NCBI GenBank assembly: GCA_023443095.1
Contig: JAEZVV010000165.1
Coordinates: forward strand, 15,738 to 79,737
DNA from: Pseudomonadota bacterium
Lineage (GTDB): Bacteria > Pseudomonadota > Gammaproteobacteria > Burkholderiales > Burkholderiaceae_F
Reading direction: 5' to 3'
Length of the DNA stretch: 64,000 nucleotides
The translations under genes and the position numbers were made by a program. Below, in pieces: positions 19,478-27,061 of this stretch; position 1 is the stretch's first letter; each line of letters begins with the position of its first letter. The notes under the pieces are model-generated. The model made no database searches. It was given only the letters and a program-made list of their open reading frames with translations, and was not told where the DNA came from.

Positions 19478-20447
19478 CACCCATCTCCGCGTCGGGCGGC
19501 AAAGCGCCCTGTTCCTTGAGTTCGCGCCGCTCGGCGAAAAACTGCGTCAGCAGCCCGCCGCATTCCTCGGCCAGGACGCCGCCGCGCACGCTCGCGTGGT
19601 GGTTGAGCCTAGGTTCGGCAAACAGGTCGACCACGCTGCCGGCCGCGCCGGTCTTGGGGTCGGGCGCGCCGTAGACGACTCGCGCGATCCGCGCATGCTG
19701 CATCGCACCGGAACACATGGCGCAGGGTTCGAGCGTGACGTAAAGCGTGCAATGCGACAGCCGGTAATTGCCCAGCAGCTCGGCGGCGGCGCGCATCGCC
19801 TGCACTTCGGCGTGAGCGGTCGGGTCGCAGTTGCCGATCGGCTGGTTGAAGCCGGTGGCGACGATCTGGCCGTCCTTGACCAGCACCGCGCCCACCGGCA
19901 CTTCGCCCAGGGCCCAGGCGTTGTGGGCCTGGTCGATCGCCATCCGCATGTACATATCGTCGTCGGGGCGGGCTTCGCTTTCGGTCACTTCGATCCCGGC
20001 CGACATCTGCGCCAGCCAGGCCCGGCGCCGTTCGGCGCGTTGCGCCGAACGCGCCGAATGGGCAGCTTCGACCGCGTCGGCGAGCTGTGAAGCGTCGAGC
20101 TCGATCGCCGCGCTGGCCAGCCACGCGGGAAACTCGCCGCGGCGGTAGTCAGTGCCGTAATCGCTGCGGTGGACCATGCCGGTATCGGCCAGCCAGCGGC
20201 GCAGCTCGGCGTGGTCGACAGCTAGCCAGCTGCCGGCGCTGGCAAGGAAAGCCAGCAGCGCTTCGTTGGCTCGGCGCTCGTCGAGCAGCTGACCGGGAGG
20301 GATAAACAGCGCGGCGCTGGCGAGCACCAGTTCGAAGTCGCGCGGGTCGCGGCTGCGCAGGCTTTCGAGATGGCTGCCGCGGCGGATCGACAGTTCGCCT
20401 AGGCGGCTCAGCCAGCCCGATGCGGCGATTTCTGGGGTATCGCTCAT
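19464..20447 (-). CDS. tadA: tRNA adenosine-34 deaminase TadA fused to an N-terminal DUF2087-like domain
   Basis: A 327-residue fusion. Residues about 165-315 are TadA, which converts wobble adenosine to inosine in tRNA-Arg; zinc ligands are in HAE (212-214) and PCAMC (241-245), and Glu214 is the catalytic base. Residues about 35-110 resemble DUF2087 (ALFIPPGQLLDERRANEALL, ELRRWLADTGMVHRSDYG), a small helical domain otherwise found with transcription regulators. No good ribosome binding site precedes the internal methionines 165-169, so one polypeptide is likelier than two. The role of the extra domain is unknown. Confidence 0.88.
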   Translation of the reverse strand: MSDTPEIAASGWLSRLGELSIRRGSHLESLRSRDPRDFELVLASAALFIPPGQLLDERRANEALLAFLASAGSWLAVDHAELRRWLADTGMVHRSDYGTDYRRGEFPAWLASAAIELDASQLADAVEAAHSARSAQRAERRRAWLAQMSAGIEVTESEARPDDDMYMRMAIDQAHNAWALGEVPVGAVLVKDGQIVATGFNQPIGNCDPTAHAEVQAMRAAAELLGNYRLSHCTLYVTLEPCAMCSGAMQHARIARVVYGAPDPKTGAAGSVVDLFAEPRLNHHASVRGGVLAEECGGLLTQFFAERRELKEQGALPPDAEMGDEDN

Positions 20448-20523
20448 GCCCCGATGTTATCGGAGCCTGCGCAAGAGGCCGTCTTAGATCGCCCCGGGAT
20501 TGCGCGATCCCGGCCGCCAGCGA

Positions 20524-21000
20524 CTAATGCGCCAGTGCCTTGTAGCGCTGCTCGAGCTCCCGCCTCACCTCTTTGCGCACCATTGCCGCGGCGTGGCGCC
20601 GCTTCTGGTCGGGGGTGACGGGCTCGAGGCGCGGCACCGCCACCGGCGTGCCGTTGTCGTCGACCGCCACCATGGTGAAAAAGCAGCTGACGACGTGGCG
20701 GACTTCCTGGATGCGGATGTTCTCGGCGATCACCTTGATGCCGATCTCCATCGAACTCGTGCCGGTGTAGTTGACGCTGGCGAGAAAGGTCACCAGCTGG
20801 CCGACTTCGACCGGCTGGCGGAACACGACCTGGTCGACGCTGAGCGTGACCACGTAGCGGCCGGCGTAGCGGCTGGCGCAGGCGTAAGCCACCTGGTCGA
20901 GCAGCCTGAGGATGGTGCCGCCGTGCACATGACCCGCGAAGTTGGCAGTGTCGGGGGTCATGAGCACGGTCATGCTGAGTTCGTGCGAAGACAAGTTCAT
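20524..21000 (-). CDS. Hotdog-fold acyl-CoA thioesterase (YciA/BFIT type)
   Basis: A 158-residue cytoplasmic thioesterase that hydrolyses acyl-CoA esters. Family stretches are NFAGHVHGGTILRLLDQVAY (active-site Asp region), VDQVVFRQPVEVGQLV and FFTMVAVDDNGTPVAVPRL. The start is ATG 21000 (MNLSSHELSM) with CGGAG upstream; the frame is open a little further. It lies between guaA and the tadA fusion on the same strand; a hairpin with a T-rich tail separates it from guaA. The chain-length preference is unknown. Confidence 0.88.
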   Translation of the reverse strand: MNLSSHELSMTVLMTPDTANFAGHVHGGTILRLLDQVAYACASRYAGRYVVTLSVDQVVFRQPVEVGQLVTFLASVNYTGTSSMEIGIKVIAENIRIQEVRHVVSCFFTMVAVDDNGTPVAVPRLEPVTPDQKRRHAAAMVRKEVRRELEQRYKALAH

Positions 21001-21072
21001 GGCAGCGCTCCGGCCCCGGGGGCCTGGCCGCCGGGGCATCTGTCAACAAGGGTCGGCGGCTGTCGCCGCGGG

Positions 21073-21109
21073 AGGAAGAAGCAAACCGGCCGCCGAGGCG
21101 AGCGGCCGG
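21073..21109 (-). terminator. Probable terminator downstream of guaA
   Basis: CCGGCCGC (21086-21093) and GCGGCCGG (21102-21109) pair perfectly around an 8-base loop. On the minus strand the stem is followed by TTTGCTTCTTCC, a broken T tract. It lies 64 bp past the guaA stop within a 172-bp gap that otherwise shows nothing. Confidence 0.6.
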
Positions 21110-21172
21110 CCTCAAGGCCGCGCTGGCGCCGGTCGCTTAATCAGCCGACAAGCAAGCCGCGGCCGGCTGGCT

Positions 21173-22738
21173 TCACTCCCACTCGATCGTCGCAGGCGGC
21201 TTGCCCGAGATGTCGTAGACCACGCGGTTGATGCCGCGCACTTCGTTGATGATGCGGTTCGAGACGCGCCCCAACAGGTCGTAGGGCAGGTGCGCCCAGT
21301 GGGCGGTCATGAAGTCCGAGGTCTGCACCGCGCGCAGGCTGACGACCCACTCGTAGGTGCGGCCATCGCCCATCACGCCCACGCTCTTGACCGGCAGGAA
21401 CACCACGAAAGCCTGGCTCGTCTTTTCGTACCAGCCCGAGGCACGCAGCTCTTCGATGAGGATCGCGTCGGCGCGGCGCAGCAGATCGGCGAAATCCTTG
21501 CGCACCTCGCCCAGGATGCGGACACCCAGGCCGGGACCGGGGAAGGGATGGCGATGCACCATCTCGGCCGGCAGGCCGAGCGCGATGCCGAGTTCGCGTA
21601 CCTCGTCCTTGAAGAGTTCGCGCAGCGGCTCGAGCAGCTTCAGGTGCAGGGTCTCGGGCAGACCGCCGACGTTGTGGTGGCTCTTGATCGTGGTCGCCTT
21701 CTTGGTCTTGGCGCCGGCCGATTCGATCACGTCGGGGTAGATCGTGCCCTGCGCCAGCCACTTGGCGCTGCTGAGCTTGGCGGCCTCTTCCTGGAAGATG
21801 TGCACGAACTCGCGGCCGATGATCTTGCGCTTGGCTTCCGGGTCGGTGACGCCGGCCAGGGCGCTCATGAAGCGCTCGACCGCGTCGACCACGATCAGCT
21901 TCAGGCCCATGTGCTTTTCGAAAGTCTCGACCACCTGCTCGCGTTCGTTCAGGCGCAGGAGACCGTTGTCGACGAAGACGCAGGTGAGCTGCTGGCCGAT
22001 CGCGCGGTGGATCAGCGCTGCGCACACCGAGGAATCGACCCCGCCCGACAGGCCCAGGATCACTTCCTCGTCGCCGACCTGGGCGCGGATCTTCTCGACC
22101 GCCTCAGTCACGTAGTCGCCCATCACCCAGTCGGGCTTGCAGCCGCAGATCTCGCGCACGAAGCGGGTCAGGATCGCCGCGCCCTGCACGGTATGGGTGA
22201 CTTCGGGGTGGAACTGCACCGCGTAATAGCCGCGGTCCTCGTCGGCCATGCCGGCGATCGGACAGCTCGGGGTCGAGGCCATCAGCTTGAAGCCCGGCGG
22301 CAGCTCGGTGACCTTGTCGCCGTGGCTCATCCAGACCTTCAACATGCCGTGGCGCTCGGCGGTCTCGAAGTCCTGCAGGCCGGTCAGCAGGCGGGTGTGG
22401 CCGTGGGCGCGCACCTCGGCATAGCCGAACTCGCGGGTATGACCGCGCTCGACCTTGCCGCCCAGTTGCTGCGCCATGGTCTGCATGCCGTAGCAGATGC
22501 CAAGCACCGGCACGCCGAGATCGAACACGGCAGCGGGCGCCTGGTCGTTCGACTCCTCGTAAGCGCTCATGTGCGATCCCGACAGGATCACGCCGCGCGG
22601 CGCGAACTCTCGGATGAACTCGGCCGAGACGTCGGCCGGGTGGACTTCGCAGTAGACGTGGGCTTCGCGCACCCGGCGCGCGATCAGCTGGGTGACCTGC
22701 GAGCCGAAATCGAGGATGAGAATGCGGTCGTGATTCAT
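21173..22738 (-). CDS. guaA: GMP synthase (glutamine-hydrolysing)
   Basis: A 521-residue enzyme (E. coli 525) that aminates XMP to GMP in the last step of guanine nucleotide synthesis. The N-terminal class I glutamine amidotransferase has the nucleophile in GICYGMQTMA; the PP-loop ATP pyrophosphatase has LSGGVDSSV; the C-terminal dimerisation part ends in PATIEWE. The start at 22738 (MNHDRILILDFGSQ) overlaps the stop of the small membrane gene by ATGA. Co-transcription with guaB through that gene is likely. Confidence 0.97.
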   Translation of the reverse strand: MNHDRILILDFGSQVTQLIARRVREAHVYCEVHPADVSAEFIREFAPRGVILSGSHMSAYEESNDQAPAAVFDLGVPVLGICYGMQTMAQQLGGKVERGHTREFGYAEVRAHGHTRLLTGLQDFETAERHGMLKVWMSHGDKVTELPPGFKLMASTPSCPIAGMADEDRGYYAVQFHPEVTHTVQGAAILTRFVREICGCKPDWVMGDYVTEAVEKIRAQVGDEEVILGLSGGVDSSVCAALIHRAIGQQLTCVFVDNGLLRLNEREQVVETFEKHMGLKLIVVDAVERFMSALAGVTDPEAKRKIIGREFVHIFQEEAAKLSSAKWLAQGTIYPDVIESAGAKTKKATTIKSHHNVGGLPETLHLKLLEPLRELFKDEVRELGIALGLPAEMVHRHPFPGPGLGVRILGEVRKDFADLLRRADAILIEELRASGWYEKTSQAFVVFLPVKSVGVMGDGRTYEWVVSLRAVQTSDFMTAHWAHLPYDLLGRVSNRIINEVRGINRVVYDISGKPPATIEWE

Positions 22739-23019
22739 AGCTTCCATGCGCCGGCCAGCCACAAGGCCACGCCGACGACTGTGAGTATCAGGGCGTTGAT
22801 CGCCGGCCAGTTCACCCGAACCGCCTGCAGGATCATGTTCACGCACAACAGGGCGAGGCCGGCGTCGCGCATCAGCACGCTGGCATCGCCCTGCTCTACA
22901 TGGCTCGGCAATCGCCAAGCCAGCACTACCAGAAAGAAGGCGCCAAACAGCGCCCAGAACCGGGTCCACCAGCGCCGCGAGCGGAGCTTGCGGTCAGAGG
23001 GGGGCGGGGTCGGGCGCAA
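22735..23019 (-). CDS. Small membrane protein between guaB and guaA, family unknown
   Basis: A 94-residue protein: a basic N-terminus (KLRSRRWW) and two or three hydrophobic helices (FWALFGAFFLVVLAW, AGLALLCVNMIL, ALILTVVGVALWLAGAW). The start is TTG at 23019, placed by GAGG five bases upstream and only 7 bp after guaB. The stop overlaps guaA's start by ATGA. Such tight coupling on both sides argues that it is translated. I do not recognise a function. Confidence 0.7.
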   Translation of the reverse strand: MRPTPPPSDRKLRSRRWWTRFWALFGAFFLVVLAWRLPSHVEQGDASVLMRDAGLALLCVNMILQAVRVNWPAINALILTVVGVALWLAGAWKL

Positions 23020-23026
23020 ACCGACC

Positions 23027-24493
23027 TCAGTTGTCGAGGCGGTAGTTGGGCGCTTCCTTCGTGATCTTCACATCGTGCACATGCGACTCGCGCATGCCGG
23101 CACTCGTGATCTCGACGAACTCGGCCTTGCTGCGCATCTCATCGATGCTCGCGCAGCCGCAATACCCCATCGAAGACCGCAGGCCACCCGCCATCTGGTA
23201 GATGATCGCCAGCACCGAGCCCTTGTAGGGAACCATGCCTTCGATGCCTTCCGGGACCAGCTTGTCGACGTTACCGTCGTTGTTGTCCTGGAAATAACGA
23301 TCGGCCGAGCCCTTGTGCATCGCTCCCAGCGAACCCATGCCGCGGTAGCTCTTGTACGAACGGCCCTGGTAGAGGATGACTTCGCCCGGTGCCTCTTCGG
23401 TGCCGGCGAACATGCCGCCCATCATGACGGTGTTGGCGCCGGCGGCGATCGCCTTGGCCAGATCGCCCGAGAAACGCACGCCGCCGTCGGCCACCAGCGG
23501 CACGCCGGTGCCCGCCAGCGCCTCGGCCACGTTGGCAATCGCGGTGATCTGCGGCACGCCGACGCCGGCCACGACCCGGGTGGTGCAGATCGAACCCGGG
23601 CCGATGCCGACCTTGACGCCGTCGGCACCGTGTTCGACCAGGGCGAGCGCCGCCGCGGCGGTGGCGATGTTGCCGCCGATCACGTCGACGTGCGGGAAGT
23701 TCTGCTTGACCCAGCGCACGCGGTCGAGCACGCCCTTGGAGTGGCCGTGCGCGGTGTCGACCACCAGCACGTCGACCCCGGCCTTGACCAGCAGTTCGAC
23801 CCGTTCCTCGGTGCCTTCGCCCACGCCCACCGCCGCACCCACGCGCAGCTTGCCCTGGGCATCCTTGGCGGCGAGCGGATGCTCGGTCGCCTTGGTGATG
23901 TCCTTCACGGTCATCAGGCCGCGCAGGTTGAAATCGTCGTCGACCACCAGCACGCGCTCGAGCTTGTGGCGGTGCATCAGTTCCTTGGCTTCGTCGAGGC
24001 TGGCGCCTTCCTTGACCGTGACCAGGCGCTCGCGCGGAGTCATGATCTCGGCCACCTTGGCGTCCATGCGCGACTCGAAGCGCAGGTCGCGGTTGGTGAC
24101 GATGCCCAGCACCCGTTTGCCCTGGACCACCGGCAGGCCGGAAATCCTGTGTTCGCGGGTGATCTCGATCACGTCGCGCACGGTCAGGTCGGGGCCGATC
24201 GTGATGGGGTCGCTCACCACGCCGGACTCGTAACGCTTGACCTTGGCGACCTCGGCCGCTTGCTCGCGCGGCGTCAGGTTCTTGTGGACGATCCCGATCC
24301 CGCCCTCTTGCGCAAGAGCGATCGCAAGATTGGCTTCGGTCACCGTGTCCATGGCAGCGGACACCAGGGGCAGGTTGAGCCGGATGTTGCGGGTGAATTG
24401 GGTGGACAGCTGCGTGTCTCGTGGCAGGACCGCCGAATAGGCGGGCACGAGCAGCACGTCATCGAAGGTTAGAGCCTTCTGGAGAAGTCGCAT
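23027..24493 (-). CDS. guaB: IMP dehydrogenase
   Basis: A 488-residue enzyme, the same length as E. coli GuaB, oxidising IMP to XMP with NAD+. It has a (beta/alpha)8 barrel with two CBS domains inserted (about 95-205), catalytic-loop cysteine in GIGPGSICTTR, phosphate-binding ADGGVRFSGDLAKAI and GGMFAGTEEAPGE, and the flap region YRGMGSLGAM. The start is ATG 24493 (MRLLQKALTFDDVLL) with GAGG at proper spacing; an earlier ATG at 24505 overlaps that site. First gene of guaB-membrane protein-guaA. Confidence 0.97.
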   Translation of the reverse strand: MRLLQKALTFDDVLLVPAYSAVLPRDTQLSTQFTRNIRLNLPLVSAAMDTVTEANLAIALAQEGGIGIVHKNLTPREQAAEVAKVKRYESGVVSDPITIGPDLTVRDVIEITREHRISGLPVVQGKRVLGIVTNRDLRFESRMDAKVAEIMTPRERLVTVKEGASLDEAKELMHRHKLERVLVVDDDFNLRGLMTVKDITKATEHPLAAKDAQGKLRVGAAVGVGEGTEERVELLVKAGVDVLVVDTAHGHSKGVLDRVRWVKQNFPHVDVIGGNIATAAAALALVEHGADGVKVGIGPGSICTTRVVAGVGVPQITAIANVAEALAGTGVPLVADGGVRFSGDLAKAIAAGANTVMMGGMFAGTEEAPGEVILYQGRSYKSYRGMGSLGAMHKGSADRYFQDNNDGNVDKLVPEGIEGMVPYKGSVLAIIYQMAGGLRSSMGYCGCASIDEMRSKAEFVEITSAGMRESHVHDVKITKEAPNYRLDN

Positions 24494-24518
24494 CGGGGGC
24501 CTCATGACGCAAAAGTCA

Positions 24519-24524
24519 ATTATA
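24519..24524 (-). promoter_or_regulatory. Candidate -10 element of guaB
   Basis: The minus strand reads CCGTATAATTGAC, a perfect TATAAT 26-31 bp upstream of the guaB ATG. No good -35 hexamer is seen at 16-18 bp spacing, so only the -10 is proposed. Confidence 0.45.
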
Positions 24525-24656
24525 CGGGACGGCCCCAGGCCGCGCGTTTTGCGGGTTTCCCGCGCAATCGCGGGCACATCCCATCCCGCGAGCCAGTGAT
24601 GCGGCTTGCGAGGCGCGCCCCCGCCCCGGACAATCCCGCTGTCATCCGGAGATCCC

Positions 24657-25172
24657 ATGCCCGCCGCACACCGCCCCCGCGTCACCCCTTTGTTGGCCCT
24701 GCTTCTTGCCGCCGGCCTGAGCCTGCCCGCCCAGGCGCAATGGGCCTGGCGGGACGCCAACGGCACCGTGGTGTTCTCCGACCAGCCTCCTCCCGCTTCG
24801 GTCAAATCGAACCAGATCGTGCGCCAGCCGCGCGCCACCGCAGCGGCGGTTCCGGCCGACGACGCGCCCGCCGCCAAGCCGAGCGAGGCCGCCCGGCCTG
24901 CCGCTCCCAAGAGCCTGGCCGAACGCGAACTCGATTTCCAGAAGCGGCAGAAGGAAAGCGCGGAGGCCGCCGCCAAGGCGGAGGAAGACGAACGCAACCG
25001 CAGTCGCAAGGCGGCCGAATGCGACCGCGCCCGCGGTTATCTCAAGGCGCTCGAGTCCGGCCACCGGGTCGCCCAGGTCGACGCCTCAGGCCAGCGCAGC
25101 TTCCTCAACGACGCCCAGCGCAGCGCCGAAATCGAACGCCTGCGCCAGAACACCCAGTCTCTCTGCAACTGA
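24657..25172 (+). CDS. Secreted DUF4124-domain protein
   Basis: A 171-residue envelope protein. The signal peptide is about 1-28 (LLALLLAAGLSLPAQA), followed by QWAWRDANGTVVFSDQPPP, the DUF4124 pattern, then a charged Ala/Glu/Lys linker with coiled-coil character and a C-terminal part with two cysteines (AECDRARGYLKALESG and SLCN). The start at 24657 has GGAG six bases before the ATG. Divergent from guaB; its function is unknown in the family. Confidence 0.8.
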   Translation: MPAAHRPRVTPLLALLLAAGLSLPAQAQWAWRDANGTVVFSDQPPPASVKSNQIVRQPRATAAAVPADDAPAAKPSEAARPAAPKSLAERELDFQKRQKESAEAAAKAEEDERNRSRKAAECDRARGYLKALESGHRVAQVDASGQRSFLNDAQRSAEIERLRQNTQSLCN

Positions 25173-25178
25173 AACGCC

Positions 25179-25481
25179 TCAGCTCGAGCGCCGGCGCTTG
25201 ACCTCGGCGCGGATGCGGCGCGCCGCCATCGGGTCGACCGTGAGCGGGCGGTAAATTTCGACCCGGTCGCCCTCGTGCAGCAAGGTCTCGGGCGGGCACC
25301 GGTGCCCCCACACGCCAAGGTCGAGCCGCCCTCCCGGCGGCAGCAGACGGCTGGCGACTGCGGCGTCGGCGATCGTCGCCCCGGTCTCGAGTTCGACCTC
25401 GACCACGCGGCTCTCGATCGGCCCGGCGATGGCGACGCTGGCGCGCACCCGCGCGCCGGGTTCAGTGCGGTCCGTAGACAT
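25179..25481 (-). CDS. rnfH: RnfH family protein (UPF0125)
   Basis: A 100-residue ubiquitin-like (beta-grasp) protein. ELETGATIADAAVASRLL, LGVWGHRCPPETLLHEGDRV and VEIYRPLTVDPMAARRIR are the RnfH pattern. Its start lies within the last 20 bp of ratA, the usual ratA-rnfH arrangement. The biochemical role is not established; the name comes from association with rnf clusters in some species, and no rnf gene is here. Confidence 0.92.
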   Translation of the reverse strand: MSTDRTEPGARVRASVAIAGPIESRVVEVELETGATIADAAVASRLLPPGGRLDLGVWGHRCPPETLLHEGDRVEIYRPLTVDPMAARRIRAEVKRRRSS

Positions 25482-25899
25482 CTTCGGCCCGGCTTTCGAA
25501 GGATTCGATCATCGAATGCGCCACGTGTTCGAACACCGGCGCCAGCGCCCGGCCCAGGAGGCTGCTGGAAAACTCGTAATGCAGGCTCAACTGCACCTTG
25601 CATGCGCCGGGCCGCAGAGCAATGAAGGACCAATGCCCGGTCAGGCTGCGGAACGGCCCGTCGAGCAGGCTCATGCGGATCTGCTCGGGAAAACGCAGGT
25701 CGTTGCGGGTGGTGAAGTGGCTCTTGATGCCGCGGTAGTCCAGTTCGACGGTGGCATCGACCCCGCCCTCGCGGTCGCGCACCACCCGGCTGCCGCTGCA
25801 CCAGGGCAGAAATTGCGGGTATTGCTCGACGTTGGCGACAAGCTCGAACATCTGCTCGGCGCTGTAGTGAACCAGCAGGGAACGGTCTACATGAGGCAT
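25462..25899 (-). CDS. ratA: RatA family protein (START/Coq10 fold), canonical copy
   Basis: A 145-residue single-domain START-fold protein (MPHVDRSLLVHYSAEQMFEL, VANVEQYPQFLPWCSGSRVV). The divergent ratA-smpB pair with rnfH behind ratA is the standard arrangement in beta- and gammaproteobacteria, so this is the orthologous copy; a longer paralogue sits at the end of the V-ATPase operon. E. coli RatA was reported to block 70S assembly, while relatives bind quinones, so the cellular role is debated. Confidence 0.92.
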   Translation of the reverse strand: MPHVDRSLLVHYSAEQMFELVANVEQYPQFLPWCSGSRVVRDREGGVDATVELDYRGIKSHFTTRNDLRFPEQIRMSLLDGPFRSLTGHWSFIALRPGACKVQLSLHYEFSSSLLGRALAPVFEHVAHSMIESFESRAEDVYGPH

Positions 25900-25966
25900 C
25901 GGGAGCTGCGGAATCCGGGGGCGTTGTTACACTGCGAGATTGTAGTCAACCGTCAAGCGCAGCCCC

Positions 25967-26416
25967 GTGGCGATCGTCCAGAACAAAAAAGCCCATCACG
26001 ACTATTCGATCGAAGAACGCTTCGAGGCGGGTCTCGTGTTGAAGGGCTGGGAAGTCAAGTCCATCCGCGCTGGCCGCTCGCAGATCAAGGAAAGCCACAT
26101 CATCATCCGTGGCGCCGAACTGTTCCTGCTCAACGCCCACGTCACTCCCCTGCCCACCGCCAGCACCCACGAAAAGGCCGAACCCACCCGCACCCGCAAG
26201 CTGCTAATGCATGGGCGCGAAATCGCCAAGCTGATCGGCAAGGTCGAACGCGCGGGTTACACCCTGGTGCCGCTCGACCTCCATTTTTCCAAGGGCCGGG
26301 TCAAGCTGGCGATGGGTCTGGCCAAGGGCAAGCGCCAGTTCGAGAAACGCGCCGACGAATCCGACAAGCAGTGGAAGCGCGAGCAGGAACGCCTGCTCAA
26401 GAGCCGTTCGCGCTAA
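25967..26416 (+). CDS. smpB: SsrA-binding protein SmpB
   Basis: A 149-residue partner of tmRNA in rescue of stalled ribosomes. Typical stretches are NKKAHHDYSIEERFEAGLVL, GWEVKSIRAGRSQIKESHII and the basic tail KRADESDKQWKREQERLLKS. The start is GTG at 25967. It is divergent from ratA across 67 bp. No tmRNA gene was recognised nearby. Confidence 0.97.
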   Translation: MAIVQNKKAHHDYSIEERFEAGLVLKGWEVKSIRAGRSQIKESHIIIRGAELFLLNAHVTPLPTASTHEKAEPTRTRKLLMHGREIAKLIGKVERAGYTLVPLDLHFSKGRVKLAMGLAKGKRQFEKRADESDKQWKREQERLLKSRSR

Positions 26417-26435
26417 GCGCCCTGCTTGCCCTGCC

Positions 26436-27059
26436 CTAGGCAAGCCAGCGTCCGGCGCGCGCCAGCGCCTGCAGATCGGCAAACGTCGTCGCCCCCTGGC
26501 GCCGCGCCTCGGGCAGCAGCCGAGTTGCCAGCAGGGCCGTGGCGAAAGCATCACCCGCGGCGCTATGACGCGCCGTCAGCGGGATCGAAAAATGCGTCAA
26601 CCATTCGTCGAGTGACTTGAGCTGCGCCCGCGGGGACAGGGCCGACGCCAGTTTGGCGAGGTCGAGCCAGGGATTGTCGAAGGGCTGGTTCACGTAGGCC
26701 GTGATCGCCCGCGCCATGAAGCCGCGGTCAAAAGGCGCGTGGAAAGCGATCAGCGGCGAACGGCCGACGTAGTCGAGAAACGCGTGCAGCGCCACCCGAG
26801 GTTCGGCACCCGACAGCTGAGCGGCCCGCCCCACGCCGTGGATCAGGATGTTTTCGCGCGAACTTGCCTGGTCCTGCTGGACCACCAGTTCGAGGCTGTC
26901 GCCCGGCGCCACCCGGCCTTCTCGCAGCGCCACCGCGCCGACCGAAATCAGGGCGTCGCGGCGGGAGTCCAGACCGCTGGTCTCGACATCAACCACCACC
27001 CAGCGCCGGACCGGGGGACTGGTGCGGCGGCGCTCGGTGATACGGCTCAGCCAGTTCAT
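26436..27059 (-). CDS. DnaQ-like 3'-5' exonuclease (DEDDh)
   Basis: A 207-residue exonuclease domain protein. Exo I is VVVDVETSGLDSRRD, Exo II IAFHAPFDRGF (aspartate in HAPFD), and Exo III contains HSAAGDAFATALL with His and Asp. It is not the polymerase III epsilon subunit by context. The start is ATG 27059, or a TTG at 27065 overlapping the stop of the upstream DUF294 gene; either way the two are coupled. This exonuclease-DUF294 pair recurs in proteobacteria; the substrate is unknown. Confidence 0.87.
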   Translation of the reverse strand: MNWLSRITERRRTSPPVRRWVVVDVETSGLDSRRDALISVGAVALREGRVAPGDSLELVVQQDQASSRENILIHGVGRAAQLSGAEPRVALHAFLDYVGRSPLIAFHAPFDRGFMARAITAYVNQPFDNPWLDLAKLASALSPRAQLKSLDEWLTHFSIPLTARHSAAGDAFATALLATRLLPEARRQGATTFADLQALARAGRWLA

Positions 27060-27061
27060 GC

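Noticed and set aside
20942..24472. Continuous plus-strand open frame of 1176 codons opposite guaA and guaB
   Set aside because: It is antisense to two certain genes, follows their codon-position GC pattern and has a His/Asp/Val-rich, domain-free composition. It is a high-GC shadow frame.
25900..26435. tmRNA gene near smpB
   Set aside because: I looked for a tmRNA-like tRNA end and tag-coding segment beside smpB and saw none; the flanks are the ratA spacer and the exonuclease gene.
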